The translations under genes were made by a program, and so were the position numbers. 64,000 nt of DNA from the NCBI GenBank assembly GCA_048498155.1, contig JBEHYN010000002.1, positions 1 to 64,000 of the forward strand, in the 5' to 3' direction. Under the pieces are notes generated by a model. It saw only the letters and a list, made by a program, of their open reading frames with translations, made no database searches and had not been told where the DNA came from. This DNA is from BOG-938 sp048498155 (GTDB lineage Bacteria > Pseudomonadota > Alphaproteobacteria > Caulobacterales > Caulobacteraceae). Positions 42,220 to 50,450 of this stretch are shown here, one piece after another; position 1 is the stretch's first letter, and every line of letters begins with the position of its first letter.

Positions 42220-44012
42220 GTGGCCTGATCCGGGTCCGCCACGGCCTCGTCCAGCTGCTGGCTGCGCGCCAGCCGGGCGTAAAGGCCGTGGCGCGCCATG
42301 AGGCTCTCATGATGGCCGGTCTCGACCACCCGGCCGCGATCAATCACATAGATGCGGTCAGCTCCGCGCACAGTCGATAGACGGTGGGCGATGAGGATGG
42401 CGGTGCGCCCGGCCATCAGCCGCTCCAGCGCCTCCTGCACCTTGGCCTCGCTTTCGGTGTCCAGGGCGCTGGTGGCCTCGTCCAGCAACAGAAGCGGCGC
42501 GTCCTTGAGGAAGGCGCGGGCGATGGAGATCCTTTGGCGCTGACCGCCCGACAGGCGCGAGCCGAGTTCGCCGACCGGCGTGTCATAGCCCTCGGGCAGG
42601 GCCATGATGAATTCATGCGCCGCCGCCGCCTTGGCGGCCTGCTCGATCTCGCCGGGCGAGGCGCCCGGCCGCGCATAGGCGATATTGCCGCGAATGGTGT
42701 CGTCGAACAGGAAGGGCTCCTGGGTGACCAGGGCGATCTGATTACGCAGGGACGCCAGGGTGATGTTGCGCACATCGTGGCCGTCGATGCTGACTGCGCC
42801 GGACTGCACGTCGAAGAAACGCGGGATCAGGTTCAGGATGGTGCTCTTGCCCCCGCCTGAGGGGCCGACCAGGGCGATGGTTTCGCCGCGCCGGGCCTCC
42901 AGCGTCACGCCGCTGAGGGCGGGAATGTCCGGACTGTAGGCGAAGATCACGTCGGTCAGGGCGATATGGCCCTCGCTGTGCGGCAAGGTCGCGGCGCCGG
43001 GCGCGTCCTTGATCTCGGGGGCTGTGTCCAGGGCGGCGAATAGCTGCTCGGCGGCGGCCAGGCCCTCGCCCATCACCGTTTGCAGATTGGCCACCTGGCG
43101 CAGGGACTGGGAGGCCATGCCGATGGCGGCGAGAAAGGCGGTGAGGTTGCCCACGGTGAAGGAGCCGTTCAGGGCACGCCATCCGGCGAAGGCGATGACC
43201 GCCGCCGTGATCAGGGTCATCACCGCCTCGGTGGCAGGGGCGGCGGTGGCGCGCGCGTTGGCGCCCTTGATCAGGTGAGCCTCGCGCCGGGCCACTACCT
43301 CGGCCACCCGCTGCTCCTCGTAGCCCTCGCGGTTCTCGATCTTGACGATCTTGACCCCGTCCAGGCTTTCCATCACGGCGGTGGACAGGGCCGAGGTCTC
43401 GGTCATGGCGCCCTGGGCCGCCTTGCGGGTGCGGCGCGAATAGCGGGTCATCACCCCCGAGGCGATCGGGCCGCCGATTAGCACCACCAGGGTCAGGCCC
43501 ACGTCCTGCTGCAGCATGACCACCACCGTGGCGACGATGGTCAGGGCGTTCTGCACGTAGTTGACCAAGCCGTTGGTGGCCGCTTCGCGCACTAGCCCGG
43601 CCTCGTAGAGGATGCTCGACAGGTGCGCGCCGGAGTGGGCCTCGCGCAATTGGGCGAGATCGGCGCGGACTAAGCGCGCGAACAGCTGCACCTGAATCTG
43701 CCCGACCATCTGGTTGCCGACCTTGTTGACCAGTGACGCCTGACCCACCTGAGCCAGACCCCGGGCCAAGGCCAGGACGCCTATCAGGGCTGGGTAGATC
43801 CATAAGGAGGACACGGCTTTATCGACGAACAGCGCCTGCACCGTTTTGCCCAGCACATGGGCCAGACTGGCGGTCAGGCCCGCCACAAACGCGGCGCAGA
43901 CCATCGAGACCGCCAACTCCCGCCAGCGCGGGGCCAGATAGACCCGGAAGATGCGCCGGGCGGCGGCTGCCCCCGAGGCGGGCGTCTTGACGGCGGGCGG
44001 GGCTGAACTCAT
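42216..44012 (-). CDS. MsbA-type ABC lipid exporter
   Basis: The 598-residue fused exporter has six membrane helices in the N-terminal half and one ATPase domain. Key motifs are Walker A GPSGGGKST (about residue 380), Q-loop TQEPFLFDDTI, signature LSGGQRQRISIARAF (near 488), Walker B LLLLDEATSALD and switch AHRLSTV. It probably flips lipid A or core precursor across the inner membrane, as its downstream genes are lipid A enzymes. I use the ATG at 44012 over an upstream TTG at 44036. Confidence 0.93.
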   Translation of the reverse strand: MSSAPPAVKTPASGAAAARRIFRVYLAPRWRELAVSMVCAAFVAGLTASLAHVLGKTVQALFVDKAVSSLWIYPALIGVLALARGLAQVGQASLVNKVGNQMVGQIQVQLFARLVRADLAQLREAHSGAHLSSILYEAGLVREAATNGLVNYVQNALTIVATVVVMLQQDVGLTLVVLIGGPIASGVMTRYSRRTRKAAQGAMTETSALSTAVMESLDGVKIVKIENREGYEEQRVAEVVARREAHLIKGANARATAAPATEAVMTLITAAVIAFAGWRALNGSFTVGNLTAFLAAIGMASQSLRQVANLQTVMGEGLAAAEQLFAALDTAPEIKDAPGAATLPHSEGHIALTDVIFAYSPDIPALSGVTLEARRGETIALVGPSGGGKSTILNLIPRFFDVQSGAVSIDGHDVRNITLASLRNQIALVTQEPFLFDDTIRGNIAYARPGASPGEIEQAAKAAAAHEFIMALPEGYDTPVGELGSRLSGGQRQRISIARAFLKDAPLLLLDEATSALDTESEAKVQEALERLMAGRTAILIAHRLSTVRGADRIYVIDRGRVVETGHHESLMARHGLYARLARSQQLDEAVADPDQAT

Positions 44013-44142
44013 GCGGTTCGGTCGCTTGTTTTTCAATTCGGTGTCAAGTGCGGGCTGGCTGGGGGCCTTAACCGCCGGGGCGTCTTCTTTTTGCCGGCGG
44101 CTCAGGTTATCAGGACCCGCTCACCTGGATGGGACTATTTTA

Positions 44143-44808
44143 TTGGCCGAGTTTGATCTTTCCACGCCCAAGGGGCGCCGTTCGACCTATCTCGACTATC
44201 TGTGGAACGACCACGCCTATCTGCGCCTGCGTTTCCGTAACGCCCACTGGGTCAGCGACGAGCTGGTGCGCACCAATCAACCCTGGCCATTTCAGCTGAA
44301 GGCTTGGCGCGACGCGGGCATCAAGACCATCATCAATCTGCGCGGCGGGTTCGACGCCAGTTTCTACGCCCTCGAAAAGGACGCCTGCGCGGCGCTCGGC
44401 CTGAAGCTGGTGGATTTCACCGTGACCTCGCGTGAAGTCCCTTCGCGGGCGCAGGTGCTGGGCGCCAAGGCCCTGTTCGAGACCATCGAATATCCGGCCC
44501 TAATGCACTGTAAGTCCGGCGCGGACCGGGCCGGAATCATGAGCGTGCTCTATGCGCACTTCCGATTGGGCAAGCCGATCCGCGAGGCGCTCGACCATTT
44601 GTCGCTGCGCTATCTGCATATGAGAGCCGGCAAGACGGGGGTGCTCGATTACACCTTTGACCGCTATCTGGCCGACGCAGAACCTCACGGCGTCAGCTTC
44701 ATCGACTGGGTCAACAGTGACGCCTACGAGCCAGCCAAGATGAAGGCGGACTTTCGCGCCAAGTGGTGGGGAACCCTGCTGACGGAACAACTGATGCGGC
44801 GGGAGTAG
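44143..44808 (+). CDS. Tyrosine phosphatase-like protein
   Basis: The 221-residue protein has AHWVSDELVRTNQPWPFQLK, then TIINLRGGFDASFYALEKDA and the CX5R phosphatase loop MHCKSGADRAGIMS, typical of the dual-specificity/PTPLA-like bacterial family. The substrate is unknown; a position divergent from the MsbA-type exporter suggests an envelope role. I start at the TTG at 44143 because homologous N-termini begin near EFDLSTPKGR. The ATG at 44011 is in frame but overlaps the start of the divergent gene. Confidence 0.8.
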   Translation: MAEFDLSTPKGRRSTYLDYLWNDHAYLRLRFRNAHWVSDELVRTNQPWPFQLKAWRDAGIKTIINLRGGFDASFYALEKDACAALGLKLVDFTVTSREVPSRAQVLGAKALFETIEYPALMHCKSGADRAGIMSVLYAHFRLGKPIREALDHLSLRYLHMRAGKTGVLDYTFDRYLADAEPHGVSFIDWVNSDAYEPAKMKADFRAKWWGTLLTEQLMRRE

Positions 44809-45001
44809 CGGCGAAGCCCAGGTTGGAGCCTTTCAGGTTGGTCGAATTTATTTCGGAATTTGGCTAATTTAGGAGCGGAAGATCAGCTTCTGCTGTAGGC
44901 TCCATTGAAACCCTTCTAAAAAACACGCCGGTTGCCGCCCGCCGATCATCCCGCGCGGGCGCCGAGCTTTTTCCGGGCGCATTCCAGGAGACCTTCGCCC
45001 C

Positions 45002-45268
45002 ATGGGCATGGACCACCAGTTCGGACAGCCCGGCCTGATCAATTGGCAAAACCGCAAACTGCGTCGGCCGACAGGCAAGTTCAGCCTTTGGACCGCCTTT
45101 ATCCTTTTGTGCGCCATTGGCGGCCTAGCGGCCCTGGGGTGCCAGATGGCGGGCTGGGTCCATTGGACGGGGCTGCTTGCGATCCTCCCGGCGGGCCTGC
45201 TGTTGCTGGCCATCAATGCGCAGCTGATCGCCGGGGTCCGCGCGGCTTTAGCTTGGCTGGCAGGTTAG
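45002..45268 (+). CDS. Two-helix membrane protein of unknown function
   Basis: The 88-residue product has a hydrophilic N-terminus (GQPGLINWQNRKLRRPTGKF) followed by two hydrophobic helices (about 29-50 and 55-77). A CAGGAGA-like site lies about 12 bases upstream of the ATG. It is the first of three tightly packed genes on the same strand; the next start comes two bases after its stop. No family recognised. Confidence 0.65.
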   Translation: MGMDHQFGQPGLINWQNRKLRRPTGKFSLWTAFILLCAIGGLAALGCQMAGWVHWTGLLAILPAGLLLLAINAQLIAGVRAALAWLAG

Positions 45269-45269
45269 G

Positions 45270-45530
45270 TTGACCCCTCTGTTGGATGGCGCCCGACACC
45301 AAGCCTTGCGCGGCCTGCGCGCCGTGGTCGGGCAAGCCTTGTCCTATCGGGTGCGGCATCATGACATTCGGCGCGAGGCCTTCGCCCTAGGTGGGCGGCA
45401 TATGGGCCAGGTGCTGTTCGGCGCGCGCCTGGAATCGGAGGCGCCGTCCCTGTCGTTCCGCCGTGCGGTGCTGCTGAAGGCGGTGATCCGCAGCGAGTCC
45501 GCCAAGGCGCCCAGCGGCGGCCGGCGATGA
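45270..45530 (+). CDS. Basic 86-residue protein of unknown function
   Basis: The product is soluble and rich in Arg/His/Leu (LRGLRAVVGQALSYRVRHHD, MGQVLFGARLESE). Helical character is likely and no membrane segment is seen. The TTG start at 45270 directly follows the upstream stop; its own stop overlaps the next ATG (ATGA). No family is recognised and short length keeps confidence moderate. Confidence 0.55.
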   Translation: MTPLLDGARHQALRGLRAVVGQALSYRVRHHDIRREAFALGGRHMGQVLFGARLESEAPSLSFRRAVLLKAVIRSESAKAPSGGRR

Positions 45531-45754
45531 CCCTTTCGCCCACGGAACTGCGCGCCCTGCACAATCTAGCCGCCAAACAGGCGGGTGAGGACGTGGCTTG
45601 GATCAATATCGCCGACGCCCGCGCCTTGACCGAACTAGGTCTGGCCCGGCGCACGCGCGAGGGCTGGGAAATCACGGCGGAGGGCTTGACGCTGGTCAAG
45701 AGCACGCCCGCGCCGGACGTCGCCGACGCCAGCGTCACGCCGCTGCGGCCTTAA
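45527..45754 (+). CDS. Small winged-helix-like protein, 75 residues
   Basis: The sequence LSPTELRALHNLAAKQAGED, then DARALTELGLARRTREGWEI and TAEGLTLVK resembles a winged-helix fold, with a recognition helix before the turn GLARRTREG and a wing strand. It could bind DNA or a partner protein. It overlaps the upstream stop by four bases and ends the three-gene unit. A 77-bp inverted repeat lies 50 bases after its stop. Confidence 0.6.
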   Translation: MTLSPTELRALHNLAAKQAGEDVAWINIADARALTELGLARRTREGWEITAEGLTLVKSTPAPDVADASVTPLRP

Positions 45755-45803
45755 GCCGAATTGATATTCCGGGCTTGGGCCGACTTGCCCCGACGCTTCG
45801 AAA

Positions 45804-45880
45804 ATTGAACCACCAAGACACGAAGGTCACCAAGAGGTCGGTGCCGTCCTTGGTGTTCTTGGTGAGCTTGGTGGTCCAAT
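45804..45880. repeat. CACCAAG inverted-repeat element, copy 1
   Basis: The ends ATTGAACCACCAAG and CTTGGTGGTCCAAT are inverted repeats with one mismatch, and the inside repeats the TTGGTG/CACCAA units. The element resembles 58532-58625. It lies between the three-gene operon and DUF4170, which converge, and could fold into a long hairpin. Confidence 0.85.
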
Positions 45881-45927
45881 AGTCTTGGTTCTGGCCGGCG
45901 CTGGGGATGGGCCGACGAAGGCGCAAC

Positions 45928-46164
45928 CTAGACCATATCGGGGTCGAGCAGCTTGTCGGCGTCGATGATGAAGTAGCGGGCGTGGGCGTTGTCCACCGTG
46001 GCCTGGGCGCGGGCCTTCCAGGCCTTGTAGGCTTCGTCATAGTTGGGGAAGGCGCCGACGAATTCGACGGTGGAGGGATCGCGAAAGTGCGGATGGCCTT
46101 CCAGCGACTTGAGTTCCCCGCCCAGCACGATGTGCAGGTGATGTTTGGCGTCCGGGTCGGTCAT
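45928..46164 (-). CDS. DUF4170 protein
   Basis: The 78-residue protein has HHLHIVLGGELKSLEGHPHF, VEFVGAFPNYDEAYKAWKAR and ATVDNAHARYFIIDADKLLD, the full DUF4170 pattern. Function is unknown. In alphaproteobacteria it is commonly close to pmbA and kdtA; both are present in this window, though pmbA is next and kdtA is several genes away. Confidence 0.88.
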   Translation of the reverse strand: MTDPDAKHHLHIVLGGELKSLEGHPHFRDPSTVEFVGAFPNYDEAYKAWKARAQATVDNAHARYFIIDADKLLDPDMV

Positions 46165-46292
46165 GCAGGCTCCTACTGGCGCGACTCAGCAAGGGCGTCG
46201 CGTCGTGGGCCGCTCGATAGGGGCGCGGCTTGGCAAAATCAATCGGCCCGATGCCGCAGTCCATGGATTAGCGCCGTGAGTGCGCCGATGGG

Positions 46293-47624
46293 TCAGCGTC
46301 CGGCGATGGCCATCCCCTCGACCAGCAAGGAAGGGGAATTGCTCGCGCCCCTGATCTCCAGATCGGAACCGGCGATCACCCGTGAGTAGATGTCGATCAG
46401 GTTGCCGGCCACGGTGATCTCATTGACCGGATAGGCCACCTGGCCGTCCTCGAACCAGAAGCCCGACACGCCGGTGGACCAGTCGCCGGTGTTGCCGTTA
46501 AGCGACGGGCCGAACATGGAGGTGACCAGCAGTCCCTGTTTGATCCCGGCCATTAGACCCGCGAGGTCCTCGCTTCCCGGCTTAACGGTAATGTTGTTCA
46601 CGCTTACGCCGGGAGGTCCCGCCAGTCCGCGTGAGGCGTGGCCGGTGGTCTGCAGCCCCAGTTGCCGGGCCGAGGCGCTGTTGAGTAGCCAGGTGGTCAA
46701 GACGCCCTTGTCGATCAGGGTGGTCGCCGTGTTGGCCACGCCCTCATCATCGAACGGGCTGGAGCCCAGGCCGCGCACGCGGTGGGGATCGTCGATGATG
46801 TCTATGTCGGGCGAAAACACAGCTTCGCCCAGCTTGGTCTTCAGGAATGAGGCGCCGCGCGCAATGGAGGGCCCGGAAATGGCCCCCAGCATCGGCGAAA
46901 TCAGGGACATCGCGATGCGGTTCTCGAAGATCACCGTGGCGGTCTGGCTGTCGATCTTGCGCGCCCCAAGACGGCCCACCGCGCGCCGGCCGGCTTCTTC
47001 ACCGATGGCCTCCGGCGCGGGCAGGTCTGATTGCCAGCGGGTGGAGCGGCCATCGCCGCCCCGCTCCATGCCGCTGTCGTCGCCGGCAATGGCGGAGGCG
47101 TAGAGTGAAAAGCCTGAGGTTCGGTGCTCACCGACAAAGCCGCCGCTGGTGACCATCAGGTAGCGGCCAGAGGACCAAGAGCCCGACCCGCCGTCCGAAT
47201 TGGTCACGCCAGGCACCGCGCGCGCGGCGTTCTCGGCCGTCAGGGCGCGGGCCTCCAGGTCCTCGGGCGAGGGCTCGGCGGCGTCGAACAATTGCAGGTC
47301 GGGGAAGGGGCCCTTGGCCAGACGGTCCTGCGGGGCCAGGCCTGCATACGGATCCTCCGGCGCCAGCCGCGCCATGTTGAGCACGCGCTCCACCAGTTTG
47401 GCGCGGCCCTGGGCCGAGACGTCGGAACCGGAAACGCTGGCCTGTTTCTGGCCGATGAACACGCGGATGCCCAGATCGCGCGCTTCCTCGCGCTCGACCT
47501 CCTCCAGGTCTCCCAGGCGCACATTGACCGACAGGGATTTACGCTCGGCCGAAACGGCCTCGGCGGCGTCGGCGCCCGCTTTCAGAGCCGCGCCGACCAG
47601 ATCATGCAACAGGTTTTCATCCAT
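46293..47624 (-). CDS. pmbA: Metalloprotease subunit PmbA/TldE
   Basis: TldE pairs with TldD to form a heteromeric protease that removes leader peptides and acts on unfolded peptides; TldE is the non-metal-binding partner. The 443 residues have RLGDLEEVEREEARDLGIRV, NSDGGSGSWSSGRYLMVTSG, RAVGRLGARKIDSQTATVIF and GNTGDWSTGVSGFWFEDGQV. The HExxxH motif of TldD is absent, as expected. Start is the ATG at 47624. The tldD gene lies 15 kb away at the right edge. Confidence 0.93.
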   Translation of the reverse strand: MDENLLHDLVGAALKAGADAAEAVSAERKSLSVNVRLGDLEEVEREEARDLGIRVFIGQKQASVSGSDVSAQGRAKLVERVLNMARLAPEDPYAGLAPQDRLAKGPFPDLQLFDAAEPSPEDLEARALTAENAARAVPGVTNSDGGSGSWSSGRYLMVTSGGFVGEHRTSGFSLYASAIAGDDSGMERGGDGRSTRWQSDLPAPEAIGEEAGRRAVGRLGARKIDSQTATVIFENRIAMSLISPMLGAISGPSIARGASFLKTKLGEAVFSPDIDIIDDPHRVRGLGSSPFDDEGVANTATTLIDKGVLTTWLLNSASARQLGLQTTGHASRGLAGPPGVSVNNITVKPGSEDLAGLMAGIKQGLLVTSMFGPSLNGNTGDWSTGVSGFWFEDGQVAYPVNEITVAGNLIDIYSRVIAGSDLEIRGASNSPSLLVEGMAIAGR

Positions 47625-47677
47625 TCCGCCATATGGGGCAGGCCGGGGCCGGGCTGCAAGGGGGAGAGGGCGTTCGG

Positions 47678-49207
47678 CTACTTCCAAATCGGCTTGCCAT
47701 CCCCAGGCAATCCCAAGCGCGCCCATTTCTCCGTGACCGTCCGCACCACATCAGGCTCCATGGCGATCTGCTCGCCCCATTCGCGGTGGGTTTCCGGGGG
47801 CCATTTGTTGGTGGCGTCCAGGCCGATCTTGGAGCCTAGGCCCGATTGCGGCGAGGCGAAGTCCAGATAATCGATGGGGGTGTTCTCGATCAGGGTGATG
47901 TCGCGGGCGGGGTCCATGCGGGTGGAGATGGCCCACATGACCTCTTTCCAGTCGCGCGCGTCGATGTCCTCGTCCACCACGATGACCCACTTGGTGTACA
48001 TAAACTGGCGCAGATAGGACCACACGCCCAGCATCACGCGCTTGGCGTGACCGGGGTAGGCCTTCTTCATCGACACCACGGCGATGCGGTAGGAGCAGCC
48101 CTCCGGCGGCAGCCAGAAGTCGACGATCTCGGGGAACTGCTGCTGCAGCAGGGGGATGAACACCTCGTTGAGCGCCTCGCCCAGGATCGAGGGTTCGTCG
48201 GGCGGGCGGCCGGTGAAGGTGGTCAGGTAGATCGGGTCGCGCCGCATGGTGATGGCGGTGATCTCGAACACCGGGAAGCGCTCGACCGAATTGTAATAGC
48301 CGGTGTGGTCGCCGTAGGGCCCCTCGTCGGCGTAGTCGTCTAGGTGGACGAGGCCCTCCAGCACGATCTCGGCCTGGGCGGGCACCAGCAGAGGCTGGGT
48401 CTTGGCCTTGACCAACTCGACCTTGGCCCCGCGCAGCAGGCCGGCGAACTGATACTCCGACAGGGTGTCGGGCACGGGGGTGACGGCGGCCAGGATGGTC
48501 CCCGGATCGGCGCCCAGCACCGCGCAGGCAGGCAGGGGATCGCGCTTGCCGGCCGCTTTCCACCGGCGGTGATGCTGGGCGCCGCCTCTGTGGGCCAGCC
48601 AGCGCATAACAGTCTTGTTCGGCCCCAGCACCTGCATGCGGTAGATGCCGAGGTTGTAGTCGTCCTCGGCGCCGTCGCCGGGGCCCTTGGTCACCACCAG
48701 GGGCCAGGTGATCAGGGGCGCGGGTTCGCCCGGCCAGCAGGTCTGGATCGGCAGCTGAGTTAGGTCGATGTCCTTGCCGGTGAGGACCACTTCCTGCACG
48801 GGGGCGGACTTCACCGTCTTGGGCCGCATGGACATTACGGTCTTGGCCAGGGGCAGCAGCTCGAGCGCGTCGCCCAGGCCGCGCGGCGGAGCGGGCTGAC
48901 GCAGGAAGGCCAGAAGCTCGCCCACTTCGCGCAGATCCTTGGCGGTGGTGCGCGGCTTGTCGGCCAGGGTAACGCCCATGGCCACGCGCGCCACTGTGCC
49001 GAACAGATTGGCCAAACAGGGCATGGACGAAGGCTGTCCGTCGGCGCAGATCGGGTTCTCGAACAGCACGGCCGGACCGCCGCTCGCCAAAAGGCGCGTC
49101 TGGATCTCGGTCATTTCGAGCACGGTGGACACAGGCTCTTTCACCCGCACCAACTCGCCCGCTGATTCCAGCATCGCCATGAAGTCGCGCAAAGATCGGT
49201 AGGCCAT
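47678..49207 (-). CDS. ubiD: UbiD-family decarboxylase
   Basis: UbiD uses prenylated FMN to decarboxylate polyprenyl-4-hydroxybenzoate in ubiquinone synthesis. The 509-residue protein begins MAYRSLRDFMAMLESAGELV and contains NLGIYRMQVLGPNKTVMRWL, the metal/prFMN region DEGPYGDHTGYYNSVE and PDEPSILGEALNEVFIPLLQ. The length agrees with E. coli UbiD (497). The partner UbiX, which supplies prFMN, is not in the window. It is divergent from the next gene with 106 bases between starts. Confidence 0.93.
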   Translation of the reverse strand: MAYRSLRDFMAMLESAGELVRVKEPVSTVLEMTEIQTRLLASGGPAVLFENPICADGQPSSMPCLANLFGTVARVAMGVTLADKPRTTAKDLREVGELLAFLRQPAPPRGLGDALELLPLAKTVMSMRPKTVKSAPVQEVVLTGKDIDLTQLPIQTCWPGEPAPLITWPLVVTKGPGDGAEDDYNLGIYRMQVLGPNKTVMRWLAHRGGAQHHRRWKAAGKRDPLPACAVLGADPGTILAAVTPVPDTLSEYQFAGLLRGAKVELVKAKTQPLLVPAQAEIVLEGLVHLDDYADEGPYGDHTGYYNSVERFPVFEITAITMRRDPIYLTTFTGRPPDEPSILGEALNEVFIPLLQQQFPEIVDFWLPPEGCSYRIAVVSMKKAYPGHAKRVMLGVWSYLRQFMYTKWVIVVDEDIDARDWKEVMWAISTRMDPARDITLIENTPIDYLDFASPQSGLGSKIGLDATNKWPPETHREWGEQIAMEPDVVRTVTEKWARLGLPGDGKPIWK

Positions 49208-49313
49208 GTCGCCCTCGCACCAGTGCGGCCTAACTACGACGTTCGCGCCCGGATCGCCATGTCCAAGCTTGGCGCTCTCGCCGGATGCGTCGGCGATGAT
49301 TATAGGACAGGGC

Positions 49314-50195
49314 GTGAGCACCCCTGTCCCCCCCATAGCCGCCCCGGTCCTGGTCCTGGGCGCCACCAGCCTGATCGGTCGGTTCTTGCTCCCCCTGCTG
49401 GACGGCCTGGGCATGGCGACATACGCCCTCAGCCGCAAAACGCCGTTGGACACGGCGGGCGCAAGGTGGGTGCGGGTAAGCCTCGACGATCCACGGCTTG
49501 AGGAGGCGTTGCCCGAAGCCGCCACCGTATTCAGCCTGTCGCCCATCTGGATTTTGCCCGCCGCCCTGCCGGCTCTGAAGGCCAAGGGCTTGGTCCGCCT
49601 TATCGCTTTTTCCTCCACCAGCGTGTTCACCAAGGCCGGGTCGGACGATGAAGGCGAGCGGCGCACCGCTCAGAAGCTGGCCGACGGCGAGGCGGCCGTC
49701 ATCGCGTTTTGCGAGGCGAACGGCGTGGCCTGGACCATCCTGCGGCCGACCATGATCTATGCCGAGGGGCACGATCAGAATATCACCCGCCTAGCCCGCT
49801 TGATCCGGCGGCTGGGGTTTCTCCCCCTGGCGGGCCAGGGCGATGGCCTGCGCCAGCCGGTGCACGCCCAGGATCTCGCGGCCGGAGCTCTGGTGGCGGC
49901 GATCCGGTCGGCGGCCTGCAACAAGGCTTACGATCTGCCCGGGGGGGAAACGCTCGCCTACCGGCAGATGGCCGAGCGAATCTTTCAGGCTTTGGGCAAG
50001 CGGCCGCTCATCCTGACGGCGCCGCCATGGCTATGGCGGCTGGGCTACTTTCTGGCGAGCCCGTTTCTGCCCGGATCGACCGCCCAAATGGGCCGTCGCA
50101 TGAGCGCGGACCTGGTGTTCAGCTCGGCCCGCGCCGAGAATGACCTCAATTGGAATCCCAGGCCGTTTTTCCTAAGATTTTCAAAGCTGGATTAG
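49314..50195 (+). CDS. NAD-dependent epimerase/dehydratase family protein
   Basis: The 293-residue protein has an N-terminal Rossmann motif VLVLGATSLIGRFLLPLLDG, then LIAFSSTSVF and a conserved TILRPTMIYAEG. The classical YxxxK is replaced by RRTAQKLADGEAAV, as in atypical SDRs of the NAD(P)-binding/complex-I-associated type. Catalysis is therefore uncertain. The GTG at 49314 follows AGGACAGGG. A stem-loop (50277-50319) is downstream. Confidence 0.82.
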   Translation: MSTPVPPIAAPVLVLGATSLIGRFLLPLLDGLGMATYALSRKTPLDTAGARWVRVSLDDPRLEEALPEAATVFSLSPIWILPAALPALKAKGLVRLIAFSSTSVFTKAGSDDEGERRTAQKLADGEAAVIAFCEANGVAWTILRPTMIYAEGHDQNITRLARLIRRLGFLPLAGQGDGLRQPVHAQDLAAGALVAAIRSAACNKAYDLPGGETLAYRQMAERIFQALGKRPLILTAPPWLWRLGYFLASPFLPGSTAQMGRRMSADLVFSSARAENDLNWNPRPFFLRFSKLD

Positions 50196-50276
50196 GCGGA
50201 TAGTCTTGTCTTCTCCAGTCGATCCGTTGGGAAAAATCCAGCAGTAAACGGAATAATCGCCAATTTTACTTCATGG

Positions 50277-50319
50277 ATTCGTCAAGGACACTTCATTTGA
50301 AGTGCCAGCTTCGACGAAT
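50277..50319. promoter_or_regulatory. Nested inverted repeat upstream of the TonB receptor
   Basis: The perfect core CACTTCA-TT-TGAAGTG (50289-50304) is nested inside a second dyad ATTCGTC / GACGAAT (50277-50283 and 50313-50319). It lies 82 bases after the epimerase stop and about 130 bases before the TonB receptor start. It could be a hairpin terminator or an operator. No T tract follows, which favours an operator. Confidence 0.45.
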
Positions 50320-50450
50320 GATTAAGGCCGCTGTGGGGTGCGATTAGATTCGAAGTGATGGTCTTCGATCTTTTCGCATGTGCGCTCAGCGGCCGTACGG
50401 CGCGTCGAGGCGCATCCGTGGCCGGACCCCCCATCAACAAGGGGATGACC

